64,000 bases of DNA from Chryseobacterium aureum (GCF_003971235.1 NZ_CP034661.1:992001-1056000); one strand, 5' to 3'; counted from the stretch's first letter, positions 53,840 to 62,315 are shown. The notes: generated by a model not told the origin, from the letters alone. Numbers and translations: made by a program.

Positions 53840-55756
53840 TTATTTCTTTGTCTCTATTCTTACTTCCCCCTGCTTAAGCTCTCCTTTCTTCTGAGTATTG
53901 ACATTAACTTTCGATATAGTATTGGTATCTAATGAGTTTATATCATCCTGAGAAACTTCTCTCCCATCAATATAATATCTGTATTTTACGTCATCAGTAC
54001 CGGTTATTTTAAATTTCTTCACTCCATTCATGGCAATGTTTCCGTTGCCGTCTTTTTTGATGAAATCCGCATTCATTACAATAACGCCCGGTGAGCCGCT
54101 GGTTACTTTAATAAAGGTTCCGTCTCTGAAGCTGGCTGATCTTTTTTCGGCTTCCGCACGGGCTTTTTCTACATCTTTTCGTATTCTGTCCCCATCAATT
54201 CTTATTCGTTCTCCTTCTGCTCTTATTCGTTCACCTTCTGCTCTGGCTCTGTCGCCTTCCATTCGGGCTTTGTCTCCCTCTATTCTTGCTTTTTCTCCTT
54301 CTACTCTGGCTTTAGCAGCTTCTTTCAATGCTTTTTTAGCCTCAGCCATTGCTTTACGTACTTCTTCTTTTTCCTGAGTGCTTAAATCTTTATAGCTAAC
54401 AATCTTATTGGTTTTAAAATAGGTTATTTTCGGTGCTTTTGGCGCTTCGGGTGCTTCAGGCGGTGCCGGAGGAATTGCCATTTTTCCTATTTTTGCAGCT
54501 TCTCTTCCTGCTTTTTTGGCTGCCCTTTCTATTTTACGAAGCTCTTTTTTACTCAGAGGTTCCATATTCTCCAGCTCCTTCATCTGATTCTTCCATTCCG
54601 CAGAATTGAAGTAATGATCAACTTCTACTTTTGAGGCTATTTCTCCTATCTCTGATGCCAGATTACTGATTTCTTCTATTTTATCACTGAAGAGATCACT
54701 TTCGGGATCCAACCCTTCCAGCTCTTTCTCTTTTTCTTTTATTTTCTTTTCAAGGCCGGCCAGTTTTGTATGGTCTTCAGGCGATGCGGTTTTCAATTCT
54801 GCTATTTTTTCCTGACCTGATTTTTCAGGTCTTATCGTATCTTTCCTGATTTCTGAAACGGCTTTTTTTATAGAAATGTTGGTTTCTTCAATTTCTCTGT
54901 TTTTAGCATTTACCAGATAAGCAAAAGCGATAGAGAACACAACCGGTAAGGCAAAAATTCTTCGCGCATATCCGAACTTGGTTTTGGGTTTTTGTAACAT
55001 CTTAAGTCTTTTTTTAAGGTTTGAACTTAGAAACGGACTGGTAACAGGCAACTGTGTTCCGGAAAAGTGGCTTGCTAAAAGCATCTGCGCAAATGCTTTG
55101 GTGTCCGATTGTTTTACGGCTTTTTTATCAGCCAGGTATTCATGGATTAGATTAATTTCTCTTTTAATGAGATGAAAAAACGGATTGAACCAGAAAACAG
55201 AGGTAATAATCTCGATAAAGATCTTATCAAAAGAATGTTTCTGCTCAATATGTACCATTTCATGCTTTAAAATCTGTTTTCCGATATCAGAATTCAAGGT
55301 GATTGTATTCTTCCAGAACAGGTTTTTAAAGTAGGAAAATGGTGCTTCGGTAAGATTGGTACGGTAAAAGTTGATCCCGTCAAAACTTTCTTTCTGAAAT
55401 TGGTTTTTAAACTGCTGGATTTTAAAAATCCCATACATCAGCTTTCCTAAAAAATAGAGAGAAACCAGTCCCAGAGCTGAAAAAATAATGTTAAAATAAA
55501 GGTTACCATTGTCTATGTTTTTTTCTGTGTTAAAATTCTGAATCTTGTCAAGAAGCATATACATCTCATTATTGACCTCTATCGTAAAATCTTCTACTCT
55601 GATGAGTGGCAGCAGCAGTGATATCACAATGGCTGCCAACAGATAAAATCTGTTATAATGATGAAATGTCTTGTCCTTTAAAGACAACTGATAGTACAAA
55701 AACGTTACACCCGAACATAAAATAATTTTCCCAAAGTATAAAAGTATTGCTTCCAT
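53840..55756 (-). CDS. BlaR1/MecR1-like M56 metallopeptidase sensor
   Basis: A 638-residue membrane sensor-protease. Four spans lie in the first 290 residues, and the M56 zinc motif HEMVHIEQKH begins at His165 on the cytoplasmic side. The C-terminal half differs from classical BlaR1: instead of a penicillin-binding domain it has a long charged helical region. Eight heptads such as ARVEGEK and ARIEGDK (54143-54310) precede a small beta-rich end. It should cleave the BlaI-like repressor encoded 5 bp upstream when triggered by an unknown signal. Confidence 0.9.
   Translation of the reverse strand: MEAILLYFGKIILCSGVTFLYYQLSLKDKTFHHYNRFYLLAAIVISLLLPLIRVEDFTIEVNNEMYMLLDKIQNFNTEKNIDNGNLYFNIIFSALGLVSLYFLGKLMYGIFKIQQFKNQFQKESFDGINFYRTNLTEAPFSYFKNLFWKNTITLNSDIGKQILKHEMVHIEQKHSFDKIFIEIITSVFWFNPFFHLIKREINLIHEYLADKKAVKQSDTKAFAQMLLASHFSGTQLPVTSPFLSSNLKKRLKMLQKPKTKFGYARRIFALPVVFSIAFAYLVNAKNREIEETNISIKKAVSEIRKDTIRPEKSGQEKIAELKTASPEDHTKLAGLEKKIKEKEKELEGLDPESDLFSDKIEEISNLASEIGEIASKVEVDHYFNSAEWKNQMKELENMEPLSKKELRKIERAAKKAGREAAKIGKMAIPPAPPEAPEAPKAPKITYFKTNKIVSYKDLSTQEKEEVRKAMAEAKKALKEAAKARVEGEKARIEGDKARMEGDRARAEGERIRAEGERIRIDGDRIRKDVEKARAEAEKRSASFRDGTFIKVTSGSPGVIVMNADFIKKDGNGNIAMNGVKKFKITGTDDVKYRYYIDGREVSQDDINSLDTNTISKVNVNTQKKGELKQGEVRIETKK
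54143..54310 (-). repeat. Heptad repeat array within the blaR1-like gene
   Basis: Eight consecutive 21-bp units encode heptads of the type A-R-x-E-G-D/E-K/R. The predicted product is a charged single helix or coiled coil. Confidence 0.85.
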
Positions 55757-55761
55757 AGGTC

Positions 55762-56127
55762 TTAGTCTTTCTTTTTGAGTTCATCCAATAGCATCTCAAG
55801 ATCTTCTACCGTCATTTCATTTTTTTCTACCAGAAATGAAACGGCGCTTTTGTAAGAGCCTTTAAAATAGTTTTTCACAAGGCTCTTCATGGTTTTCCCG
55901 GAGTACTGTTCTTTTGAAACCAATGGAAAGTACTCATGCTGTCTTCCGTGTACATGATAGTCTACAAATTCTTTATCCTTCAATACTTTTAAAATAGTAG
56001 AAACAGTATTTGTATGGGGTTTAGGTTCCGGAAAAAGGTCAAGTACATCCTTCAGGAAGCCTTTTTCCAATTTCCACAAATACTGCATTACCTGTTCTTC
56101 TGCTTTGGTGAGAGTCTGAATTTTCAT
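55762..56127 (-). CDS. BlaI/MecI/CopY-family repressor
   Basis: A 121-residue winged-helix repressor (TKAEEQVMQYLWKLEKGFLK, HTNTVSTILKVLKDKEFVDY) with a C-terminal dimerisation region (about 75-121). It lies 5 bp before the blaR1-like gene, forming the usual repressor-sensor pair. A promoter and two palindromes lie just upstream, consistent with self-repression. Loss of repression by BlaR1-type proteolysis is expected from the family. Confidence 0.93.
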   Translation of the reverse strand: MKIQTLTKAEEQVMQYLWKLEKGFLKDVLDLFPEPKPHTNTVSTILKVLKDKEFVDYHVHGRQHEYFPLVSKEQYSGKTMKSLVKNYFKGSYKSAVSFLVEKNEMTVEDLEMLLDELKKKD

Positions 56128-56176
56128 ATACTATTCATTTATCTGTTAAAGTGACACCACTGTCTTATTTAATATC

Positions 56177-56190
56177 ACTAATAAATTAGT
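56177..56190. promoter_or_regulatory. Putative BlaI-type operator 1
   Basis: ACTAAT-AA-ATTAGT, a 14-bp palindrome, lies downstream of the -7 box in the 5' leader of the repressor gene. Confidence 0.5.
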
Positions 56191-56192
56191 TA

Positions 56193-56202
56193 TACAAATG
56201 TA
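56193..56202 (-). promoter_or_regulatory. -7 box overlapping a TACAnnTGTA palindrome
   Basis: TACAAATGTA fits the TACAnnTGTA core of BlaI/MecI operators. Its minus strand also contains the -7 box TACATTTG (56195-56202), so repressor binding here would block the promoter directly. A TTG about 19 bp upstream could be the -33 element. Confidence 0.6.
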
Positions 56203-56669
56203 GAAATAAAAATGAATCAAACAACTATTTTTTTAGTGATAAAATATTAAATCATACAAGCTGCTGAAAATCAACGCAATAAAAATAGTTAAAATTTATT
56301 AAATTTTGAATAAATGGTTTGATTGCCTGTTTATTTTACAGAAAATTATTCGATCTGGGTTTTATTTTACAGTAAAAACAATCTAATTGTTCCGGGTTTT
56401 TAATGAATGGCGAAGAGTTATGCTATTTAGCTTCGGGAACGATCTTTGCCAGGCTTTACATTCTTAGCAGGAATTCATAAGCCAGATAAAAAATTCAAAA
56501 CAATAAAAAAATACTATTGCAGAAGGATTTATTAACCGTAAATTTGATAACAGCTAAAATTTTTTATGGAAGAATGATTCGGCGGGAAACTAACCTGTAA
56601 AATCAAAATCGCAGGAAAAAACCGGCCCATCATTCAATCCATATATAGTAATAATAAAATCTTTTTTAA
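56203..56669. other. Divergent AT-rich intergenic region
   Basis: No gene was found in this stretch. TTAGTGATA at 56232-56240 is the inverse of TATCACTAA at 56173-56181 next to the operators. At 56572-56635 GAATGAT and ATCATTC enclose an inner CCTG/CAGG pair, an imperfect structure 35 bp before the glutathione peroxidase gene that might be a leader element. Confidence 0.35.
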
Positions 56670-57236
56670 ATGAAAAAAATACTTTTTATCGGAATGGTGC
56701 TTATAGGAATCATAAGCCTTTCATCATTTATCAAATCAGATGATTCTACGGGGCCTAAACCTGCAAAATCAATTTATGATTTTAAGATTGAATCCATTGA
56801 CGGCGGAAAAATTGATTTTTCCAATTACAAAGGGAAATACATCCTTATCGTAAACACTGCCTCCAAGTGCGGATACACCCCCCAATACAAAGGTCTGGAG
56901 CAGCTGTACAAAGATTACGGTGACAAACTGGTGGTGGTAGGCTTCCCTTCTGACAATTTTGCAGATCAGGAGTTTCATGACAATGGGGAAATCAAATCTT
57001 TCTGTGAAAAAAATTACGGCGTAACCTTTCCTCTTACCACTGCGGTAGATGTAAAAGGCTCAAAAATCACTCCTGTGTTTGATTTTCTTACCCACAAATC
57101 CCAAAACGGAGTAATGGACGCGAAAATAAGCTGGAATTTCAACAAGTTTCTGATCAGCCCGGAAGGAAAATTACTGGAACATTTCGATTCTAAAGTGGTT
57201 CCTGAAAGTGATAAAATCACCCATTATTTTAAGTAA
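56670..57236 (+). CDS. Glutathione peroxidase-like protein, exported
   Basis: A 188-residue thioredoxin-fold peroxidase with an N-terminal hydrophobic signal or anchor (ILFIGMVLIGIISLSSF). The peroxidatic Cys is in NTASKCGYTPQY and the Trp-Asn pair is in ISWNFNKF. The usual FPCNQFG motif reads FPSDNFAD, so the catalytic Gln position is Asn and the nearby Cys is Ser. A second Cys in EIKSFCEKNYG could serve as the resolving residue. It is probably a thioredoxin-dependent periplasmic peroxidase. Confidence 0.9.
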   Translation: MKKILFIGMVLIGIISLSSFIKSDDSTGPKPAKSIYDFKIESIDGGKIDFSNYKGKYILIVNTASKCGYTPQYKGLEQLYKDYGDKLVVVGFPSDNFADQEFHDNGEIKSFCEKNYGVTFPLTTAVDVKGSKITPVFDFLTHKSQNGVMDAKISWNFNKFLISPEGKLLEHFDSKVVPESDKITHYFK

Positions 57237-57248
57237 ATAATCTTTTAA

Positions 57249-57281
57249 AAAACACTGCCGTCATGATGACAGCAGTGTTTT
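57249..57281 (+). terminator. Terminator of the peroxidase gene
   Basis: AAAACACTGC and GCAGTGTTTT enclose a second small palindrome GTCAT-G-ATGAC; further T follows. Confidence 0.85.
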
Positions 57282-57542
57282 TTTATCCATTCGGTTTAAT
57301 TATATTTTTTAGTCCTCCTTTTCATAAGCATTATAATGTTCCCTAAAAAAAGGCAATTCAAAAACGTCAGTTTCATTGATCTTTCAATTACAACAATCAC
57401 TTTAATAAACACCTCAAACACATCATTTTTACAACAATGAATCTCATACATTATAAATTTGTTAAAATTTATTAAATAAATATTAAAATGTATTTGTTTT
57501 AACCGGGAAATTATATTTATTTTAGTGCTTTAAAAATTTCTC

Positions 57543-58124
57543 ATGAAAAGATATAATTTATTAATTGTACTATTACTGCTTATTTTCAATGTTACTACAG
57601 CACAAAAGAAAGGTTCTCCTGCTGCTGATCTTAGCATACTAAAAGATACGAAATCAAAAATTGAAGCTACCGTTCCGTTGGTGGTTCAGCATCTTCAGAC
57701 TATTGCTACAAAAGAGGGAGACAACAATATTGTTAATAACGGAAAGATTGCTGTAGGTAAAGAATATGGAATCGTAGAATCTGAATGGTATTTATACAGA
57801 AACAACATGAAAAACTGTATCCTGAACAATTCTTCCAAAAAAGCTAAGAAATGTATGGAATACCATAACAATATGTTCAGGGGTACAATGATTAACTATA
57901 ACAATTATATTACCAACCTTACAAGAAAGAACGGATACCTGGGGGTAGAAGGAGATACAAAATTCGAATTTAAACCTGCTGATATCGCTACAAAACTAGG
58001 GGAAGCTTACCTGAACGCCAACGAAGCTGCGGGAAGAATGAAAGCTGATCAGAAAAGAGACTTTTTAGGACAGACGATGTCTGATGACAACAAACTTACT
58101 CCTTACGCCCAACTGGCTCAATAA
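57543..58124 (+). CDS. Exported protein of unknown function
   Basis: A 193-residue protein with signal peptide (LLIVLLLLIFNVTTAQ). The mature part is mostly helical, with conserved-looking Asn/Lys-rich segments (NNMKNCILNNSSKKAKKC holds two Cys) and a C-terminus rich in Ala. I recognise no family. It has a strong terminator and a long 5' intergenic region, so it is probably a single-gene unit. Confidence 0.75.
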   Translation: MKRYNLLIVLLLLIFNVTTAQKKGSPAADLSILKDTKSKIEATVPLVVQHLQTIATKEGDNNIVNNGKIAVGKEYGIVESEWYLYRNNMKNCILNNSSKKAKKCMEYHNNMFRGTMINYNNYITNLTRKNGYLGVEGDTKFEFKPADIATKLGEAYLNANEAAGRMKADQKRDFLGQTMSDDNKLTPYAQLAQ

Positions 58125-58147
58125 TATCTGAATAAGATTAAAAAATA

Positions 58148-58183
58148 AAAAAAGAGAACTGCTGTCTTGCAGTTCTCTTTTTT
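58148..58183 (+). terminator. Terminator
   Basis: Perfect 15-bp arms (AAAAAAGAGAACTGC) enclose a 6-nt loop; this follows the exported protein gene. Confidence 0.88.
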
Positions 58184-58192
58184 CATGTAAAA

Positions 58193-58283
58193 GCAAAAAA
58201 TCTCTGCCGGAAAAAGCAGTTTTGTGGTACTAATCATAAAACCCTTGGGGAAAAAGTAGAAAATTAGACAGAGATTTTTTTGC
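58193..58283. repeat. 91-bp inverted-repeat element
   Basis: GCAAAAAATCTCTG at 58193-58206 pairs with CAGAGATTTTTTTGC at 58269-58283 with one bulged base, enclosing about 62 nt that contain a small CCC-TT-GGG hairpin. It follows a complete terminator, so it is not needed to end the upstream gene. A further AAAATCTCTGTAG motif lies nearby at about 58365. No other gene occurs in this 338-bp gap. Confidence 0.55.
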
Positions 58284-58462
58284 ATACACTCTACAGATCA
58301 ACTGTCCTACCCATGATCTGTAAGAGCTTTACAAAAATAGGATTATACCTTTCTGCCGGCTGAAAATCTCTGTAGAATTAAATATTCAGAATTGTAGAAC
58401 TAATACTACTAAAAAGGAAACCTACAGCTTACAGGTTCTGATTTTCATCCTTGAAATCATTT

Positions 58463-58909
58463 CTATTTCCACCAATGGTAGTAATTATGAAGTCCGTCGT
58501 ATTCGAAGCCACAGCGTGGATACAGTATATTTCCGATATCATTCGTTTTTTCGGTTTCCAGCATCAGTCCACACGCTCCTGTTTCTTCACACCACTGTTT
58601 ACTGCGGTCAATTAATGCTACTGAAAGCCCTTTTCCTCTGTAATCCGGATGAACAAACAAGTCACTTAACAGCCATTGCTTCTGTAATTTTGTATAGTGA
58701 AACAGCTTATAGAGCTGTACAAAACCTACTGCTCTTCCATCCGCCATGGCAAGAAAAATATCTGATTCACTGTTTAAGAACCGTTCCTTCAGAAAAGCCT
58801 TTCCTTTTTCAACATCTGATTCCTGCCTGTAAAAAACACGGTAAAGATTGAATAATTCCGCCGTTTCATCAATATCCTCAAGGCTTGCTTTTTTAATACT
58901 GTAATTCAT
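58463..58909 (-). CDS. GNAT-family N-acetyltransferase
   Basis: A 148-residue acetyltransferase with the complete GNAT fold. The acetyl-CoA loop is intact in LFVHPDYRGKGLSVALID (R-G-K-G-L), unlike the interrupted homologue at 9896-10543. ETEKTNDIGNILYPRCGFEYDG forms motif B in the usual position. The substrate is unknown. It is a single gene between two noncoding regions. Confidence 0.9.
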   Translation of the reverse strand: MNYSIKKASLEDIDETAELFNLYRVFYRQESDVEKGKAFLKERFLNSESDIFLAMADGRAVGFVQLYKLFHYTKLQKQWLLSDLFVHPDYRGKGLSVALIDRSKQWCEETGACGLMLETEKTNDIGNILYPRCGFEYDGLHNYYHWWK

Positions 58910-59090
58910 AGGTATATATTTTAATTAACAGGACAAAAGTAACCTTAAACAGGACTGGTTTGATGTTCCAGATTAATATTATACAGATAGTCCAATCGCT
59001 GTAATTCTGATTCCTGTAAGAGCATTCCGCATGTTTCGGATTTTCTTATGGTGAATAACTTCAGAATTTTGCTGTATTAAATCAAAACCG

Positions 59091-59804
59091 ATGAAAGATA
59101 TCATTCAGAAAATAGAAAATACAGACTGGCAGCACATTACGGAGACTATGCATAAAAACGGATATGCAATCATTCCGGATTTGTTATCCGATAATGAATG
59201 TGAACTCCTGAAATCTGGCTACAGCAATTCCGCTCTTTACCGGAAGACAGTGGTGATGGCCAGGCATCGCTTTGGGTTGGGAGAATATAAATATTTCAAT
59301 TATCCGCTTCCGGAAGTCATTCAGACCCTGCGAAAAACCATCTATCCACGCCTGGCTCCTATAGCCAACGCCTGGTTTAAAGCTTTACATATTGCTACTC
59401 AATTTCCATTGGATCATCAAGAGTTTCTACAGCAGTGTCATGCTAAAGGACAGCAAAAAGCGACTGTCTTAATTTTGAAATATGCAGAAGGCGGTTTTAA
59501 TACTTTGCATCAGGATTTGTATGGGGATGTGTATTTTCCCATTCAAATGGTACTGATGCTCAGCGAGCCTGATCATGATTTTACAGGAGGAGAATTTGTG
59601 CTTACGCAGCAGATTCCCAGAGCACAGTCAAAAGTCATTGTTTTAAAGCCTAAAAAAGGAGATGTCCTTATTTTCACCACCCAGTTTAAACCTGAAAAAG
59701 GAACTAAAGGATATTACAGAGTGAATATGAAACACGGAATAAGCGAAGTAAAAGAAGGCAGCCGTTATGCTTTGGGAATTATTTTCCATGATGCAACCAG
59801 TTAG
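59091..59804 (+). CDS. 2OG-Fe(II) oxygenase
   Basis: A 237-residue non-haem iron dioxygenase. The metal ligands are H-x-D in LHQDLYGDVYFP and a distal His in VNMKHGISEVKEGSRYALG, where the Arg binds 2-oxoglutarate. It acts on an unknown substrate in the cytoplasm. It is followed 54 bp later by a stand-alone Ada-type zinc-binding domain gene. In other bacteria Ada and AlkB-type oxygenases work together in alkylation repair, so a repair role is a reasonable but unproven guess. Confidence 0.87.
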   Translation: MKDIIQKIENTDWQHITETMHKNGYAIIPDLLSDNECELLKSGYSNSALYRKTVVMARHRFGLGEYKYFNYPLPEVIQTLRKTIYPRLAPIANAWFKALHIATQFPLDHQEFLQQCHAKGQQKATVLILKYAEGGFNTLHQDLYGDVYFPIQMVLMLSEPDHDFTGGEFVLTQQIPRAQSKVIVLKPKKGDVLIFTTQFKPEKGTKGYYRVNMKHGISEVKEGSRYALGIIFHDATS

Positions 59805-59816
59805 CTATGTATCAAC

Positions 59817-59855
59817 AACTATACACTATAAACTATACACTATAAACTATACATT
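59817..59855. repeat. 14-bp tandem repeat
   Basis: AACTATACACTATA is repeated about 2.7 times between the oxygenase and the Ada-like gene, ending just before the ATG at 59859. Copy changes would alter the distance between the two genes. Confidence 0.8.
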
Positions 59856-59858
59856 ACA

Positions 59859-60104
59859 ATGATCCGGCATACTCAAATATCAGGTGAAGATCTGAGAAGT
59901 AAAATTCACAGCAAAGAAATTGTCTTTGGGGGAAATAAAAAATTAAAAATCTATGGATTATTAAGCTGTGGATCAGGGAAAAGAATGAAAAAGGAAAATA
60001 GAGTTTTCTTCATGGATGAAAAAGAAGCACTGGAAAATAAGTTCCGGCCTTGTGGACATTGCATGAGGGAAGCTTATAAAAAATGGAAGGAATCTTTATA
60101 TTAA
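59859..60104 (+). CDS. Stand-alone Ada-type metal-binding domain
   Basis: An 81-residue protein that matches the N-terminal zinc domain of the Ada repair protein: LLSCGSGKRMKKENRVFF and FRPCGHCMREAYKKW. Ada uses four Cys as zinc ligands. Here the first motif reads CGSGK, with Lys where the second Cys (C-x3-C) should be, so only three cysteines remain, and the first of them is at the methyl-acceptor position. It is probably co-transcribed with the oxygenase gene. Confidence 0.85.
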   Translation: MIRHTQISGEDLRSKIHSKEIVFGGNKKLKIYGLLSCGSGKRMKKENRVFFMDEKEALENKFRPCGHCMREAYKKWKESLY

Positions 60105-60107
60105 TTA

Positions 60108-60184
60108 AACGCAAAGGTTCAATAACTTATATTATATTTTTAAGGGAGCAAAGATGGAATCAAATTCATTGATTCTTTCTAAGC
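60108..60184. repeat. Dispersed intergenic repeat, copy B
   Basis: Second copy of the element at 48909-48984, same orientation. The last 45 bp differ by only a few bases and include the inverted repeat GAATCA...TGATTC. Confidence 0.7.
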
Positions 60185-60247
60185 TAATGCATATCACACA
60201 TCTTAATCCACATTATAAAAATGCTTGTGTTAGTCTTATTCCAACCT

Positions 60248-60278
60248 GAGATTGCGTCATTTTGTTCGCAATGACAGG
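60248..60278. repeat. Hairpin repeat fragment
   Basis: GAGATTGCGTCATTTTG is followed by an inverted TTCGCAATGACAGG. On the minus strand it begins TGTCATTGCGAACAAAA, close to a dispersed repeat I recall from related genomes. Confidence 0.4.
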
Positions 60279-60290
60279 CTTATAAATAAA

Positions 60291-60319
60291 AAAGAGAAGC
60301 AATAGTATTGCTTCTCTTT
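60291..60319 (-). terminator. Terminator of the tRNA array
   Basis: AAAGAGAAGCAATA pairs with TATTGCTTCTCTTT around a single base and is followed on the minus strand by a T-rich tract. It lies 7 bp after the last tRNA. Confidence 0.85.
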
Positions 60320-60326
60320 CGTTGAG

Positions 60327-60399
<73 letters not shown>

Positions 60400-60437
60400 G
60401 TGTATTTTTAGAGTGCTTACCGAAAGCACTTGCTTAG

Positions 60438-60510
<73 letters not shown>

Positions 60511-60548
60511 GTGTATTTTTAGAGTGCCTACCGAAAGCACTTGCTTAG

Positions 60549-60621
<73 letters not shown>

Positions 60622-60659
60622 GTGTATTTTTAGAGTGCCTACCGAAAGCACTTGCTTAG

Positions 60660-60732
<73 letters not shown>

Positions 60733-60770
60733 GTATATTTTTAGAGTGCTTACCGAAAGCACTTGCTTAG

Positions 60771-60843
<73 letters not shown>

Positions 60844-60854
60844 ATATTGGATTG

Positions 60855-60862
60855 CAAAGGTA
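60855..60862 (-). promoter_or_regulatory. -7 box of the tRNA array
   Basis: TACCTTTG on the minus strand matches TAnnTTTG. A TTTG at 60876-60879 is closer than the usual -33 spacing. Confidence 0.55.
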
Positions 60863-60932
60863 CGAATATTTTTTACAAATCCTAATTTTTCTTTTAAATA
60901 AAGGACTTTTATGAAAACTATTTTATTATTTG

Positions 60933-60940
60933 TATCTTTG
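60933..60940 (+). promoter_or_regulatory. -7 box that decides the start of the Sua5-like gene
   Basis: TATCTTTG ends 4 bp before the ATG at 60945. The longer frame starting at 60930 would overlap this box, so the shorter start is preferred and the mRNA is probably leaderless. Confidence 0.6.
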
Positions 60941-60944
60941 TTTT

Positions 60945-61556
60945 ATGGCAAAAATATTAAAAATTTATCCAGACAACCCACAGGAAAATCTTGTGAATGA
61001 GGTTATTAAAACCCTGAATAATGGCGGGCTGATTATCTATCCTTCTGATACGATTTATGCATTAGGCTGTAATATTTTTGATATAAAAGCCATGGAAAAG
61101 CTGGCACAGCTCAAAAAAATGAAGCTGGAAAAGGCTAAATTCTCCATTATATGTAATGATCTGAGTCATCTTTCTGACTTTACAAGGCCTATTGAAACTT
61201 CAGTTTTCAGGTTTCTGAAAAGCCACCTTCCGGGCCCTTTTACCTTTATCCTTGATGCCAATAAAAGTTTACCACTAGCCTATAAAGGTCATAAGACAAT
61301 CGGTATCCGTGTTCCTGACCACCCTATTCCCCAGCTTATCGTGGAAAAACTGGGACACCCTATTGCTTCCACTTCCATTAAGGACGATGATGAAATTATT
61401 GAATATTCTACTGATCCTGAGCTTATTGCAGAAAAGTACGATCACCTGGTAGATATTGTGATTGATTCCGGATACGGAGACAATGTGGCTTCCACTATTG
61501 TAGACCTTACTTCAGGAGAACCTGAGATCATCCGTCAGGGAAAAGGAATAATCTAG
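60945..61556 (+). CDS. Sua5/YciO/YrdC-family protein
   Basis: A 203-residue protein of the threonylcarbamoyl-AMP synthase fold, which supplies the t6A modification at position 37 of ANN-decoding tRNAs. Visible are GGLIIYPSDTIYALGCN (the KxR/SxN-like binding region) and GPFTFILDANKSL, with HPIASTSIKDDDE towards the end. It belongs to the YciO/YrdC-type without the C-terminal Sua5 extension. It sits beside the initiator tRNA array but diverges from it. Confidence 0.9.
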   Translation: MAKILKIYPDNPQENLVNEVIKTLNNGGLIIYPSDTIYALGCNIFDIKAMEKLAQLKKMKLEKAKFSIICNDLSHLSDFTRPIETSVFRFLKSHLPGPFTFILDANKSLPLAYKGHKTIGIRVPDHPIPQLIVEKLGHPIASTSIKDDDEIIEYSTDPELIAEKYDHLVDIVIDSGYGDNVASTIVDLTSGEPEIIRQGKGII

Positions 61557-61613
61557 TTTTAAAAATTAGGTTCAAAGTTTAAGGTTCAAAGTTTACGATT
61601 GACAGATTAGATT

Positions 61614-62315
61614 ATGGGGATTAATGGGAAGTATTCTATAGGGATTTTACTTACTTTTGTTCTTTTGGCTGGCACGATGCTCTATGCTTTTCCTGCCGTT
61701 ACAATGATAACGGGGATAAGAGGTATCACAGAAACCAATTTTCTCCTTACCCGGTTTATCATTTGGGGGATTTTTTCCATTGTATTTCTTTACAGCCTTA
61801 TTATTGAAAAGGGATCATTTTTATTGAAAAAAGAAATCCGGTATTCCCTGCTGTTTTATATCAAGGCAATTATCTGTCTTTATTTTATTTGCAGTATTGG
61901 CGGAGCGCTATTGAACGTAATGATCCATTTTTTGGTTCAGGAAAAGATCAGTGATAAGCTTTTTGAACTCACTCCAATTTTTAAAAACAATTATTTTTTA
62001 CTTATTTTTACCTGCTTTACGGCTGGAGCTGCGGAAGAGCTTCTGATGCGGGGTTATATTCAGTCAAGGGTTGAAAAGCTATACAATAGTCCGGCTTTAG
62101 GAATTATTTTTTCCGCTGTTTTATTCGGAATTCTGCACAGCACTTACGGAACCATTGGTCAGGTTGTTATTCCTTTCTTTATTGGAGTCGTTTTTGCCGT
62201 ATTTTATAAAATTTATTCCAATATTAAAATCCTGATCATCTGCCATTTTATGATTGATTTCATTTCCCTGATGGCGATGAATTTTATGGATATTAAACAC
62301 TTATCTTTATTGTAA
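61614..62315 (+). CDS. CPBP-family intramembrane metalloprotease
   Basis: A 233-residue membrane protein with about seven spans and the three CPBP (Rce1-like) motifs: EELLMRGYIQSR (EExxxR), FGILHSTYG (FxxxH) and HFMIDF (HxxxD/N). These proteases cut within the membrane; bacterial members are linked to protein maturation or bacteriocin self-immunity. The target here is unknown. A short direct repeat AGGTTCAAAGTTTA (twice) precedes the gene. Next comes yaaA, 4 bp after the stop. Confidence 0.9.
   Translation: MGINGKYSIGILLTFVLLAGTMLYAFPAVTMITGIRGITETNFLLTRFIIWGIFSIVFLYSLIIEKGSFLLKKEIRYSLLFYIKAIICLYFICSIGGALLNVMIHFLVQEKISDKLFELTPIFKNNYFLLIFTCFTAGAAEELLMRGYIQSRVEKLYNSPALGIIFSAVLFGILHSTYGTIGQVVIPFFIGVVFAVFYKIYSNIKILIICHFMIDFISLMAMNFMDIKHLSLL

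Noticed and set aside
56288..57477. 17-mer starting GTTAAAATTT shared at 56288-56304 and 57461-57477
   Set aside because: It is made only of A and T apart from one G in AT-rich DNA, so chance is sufficient.
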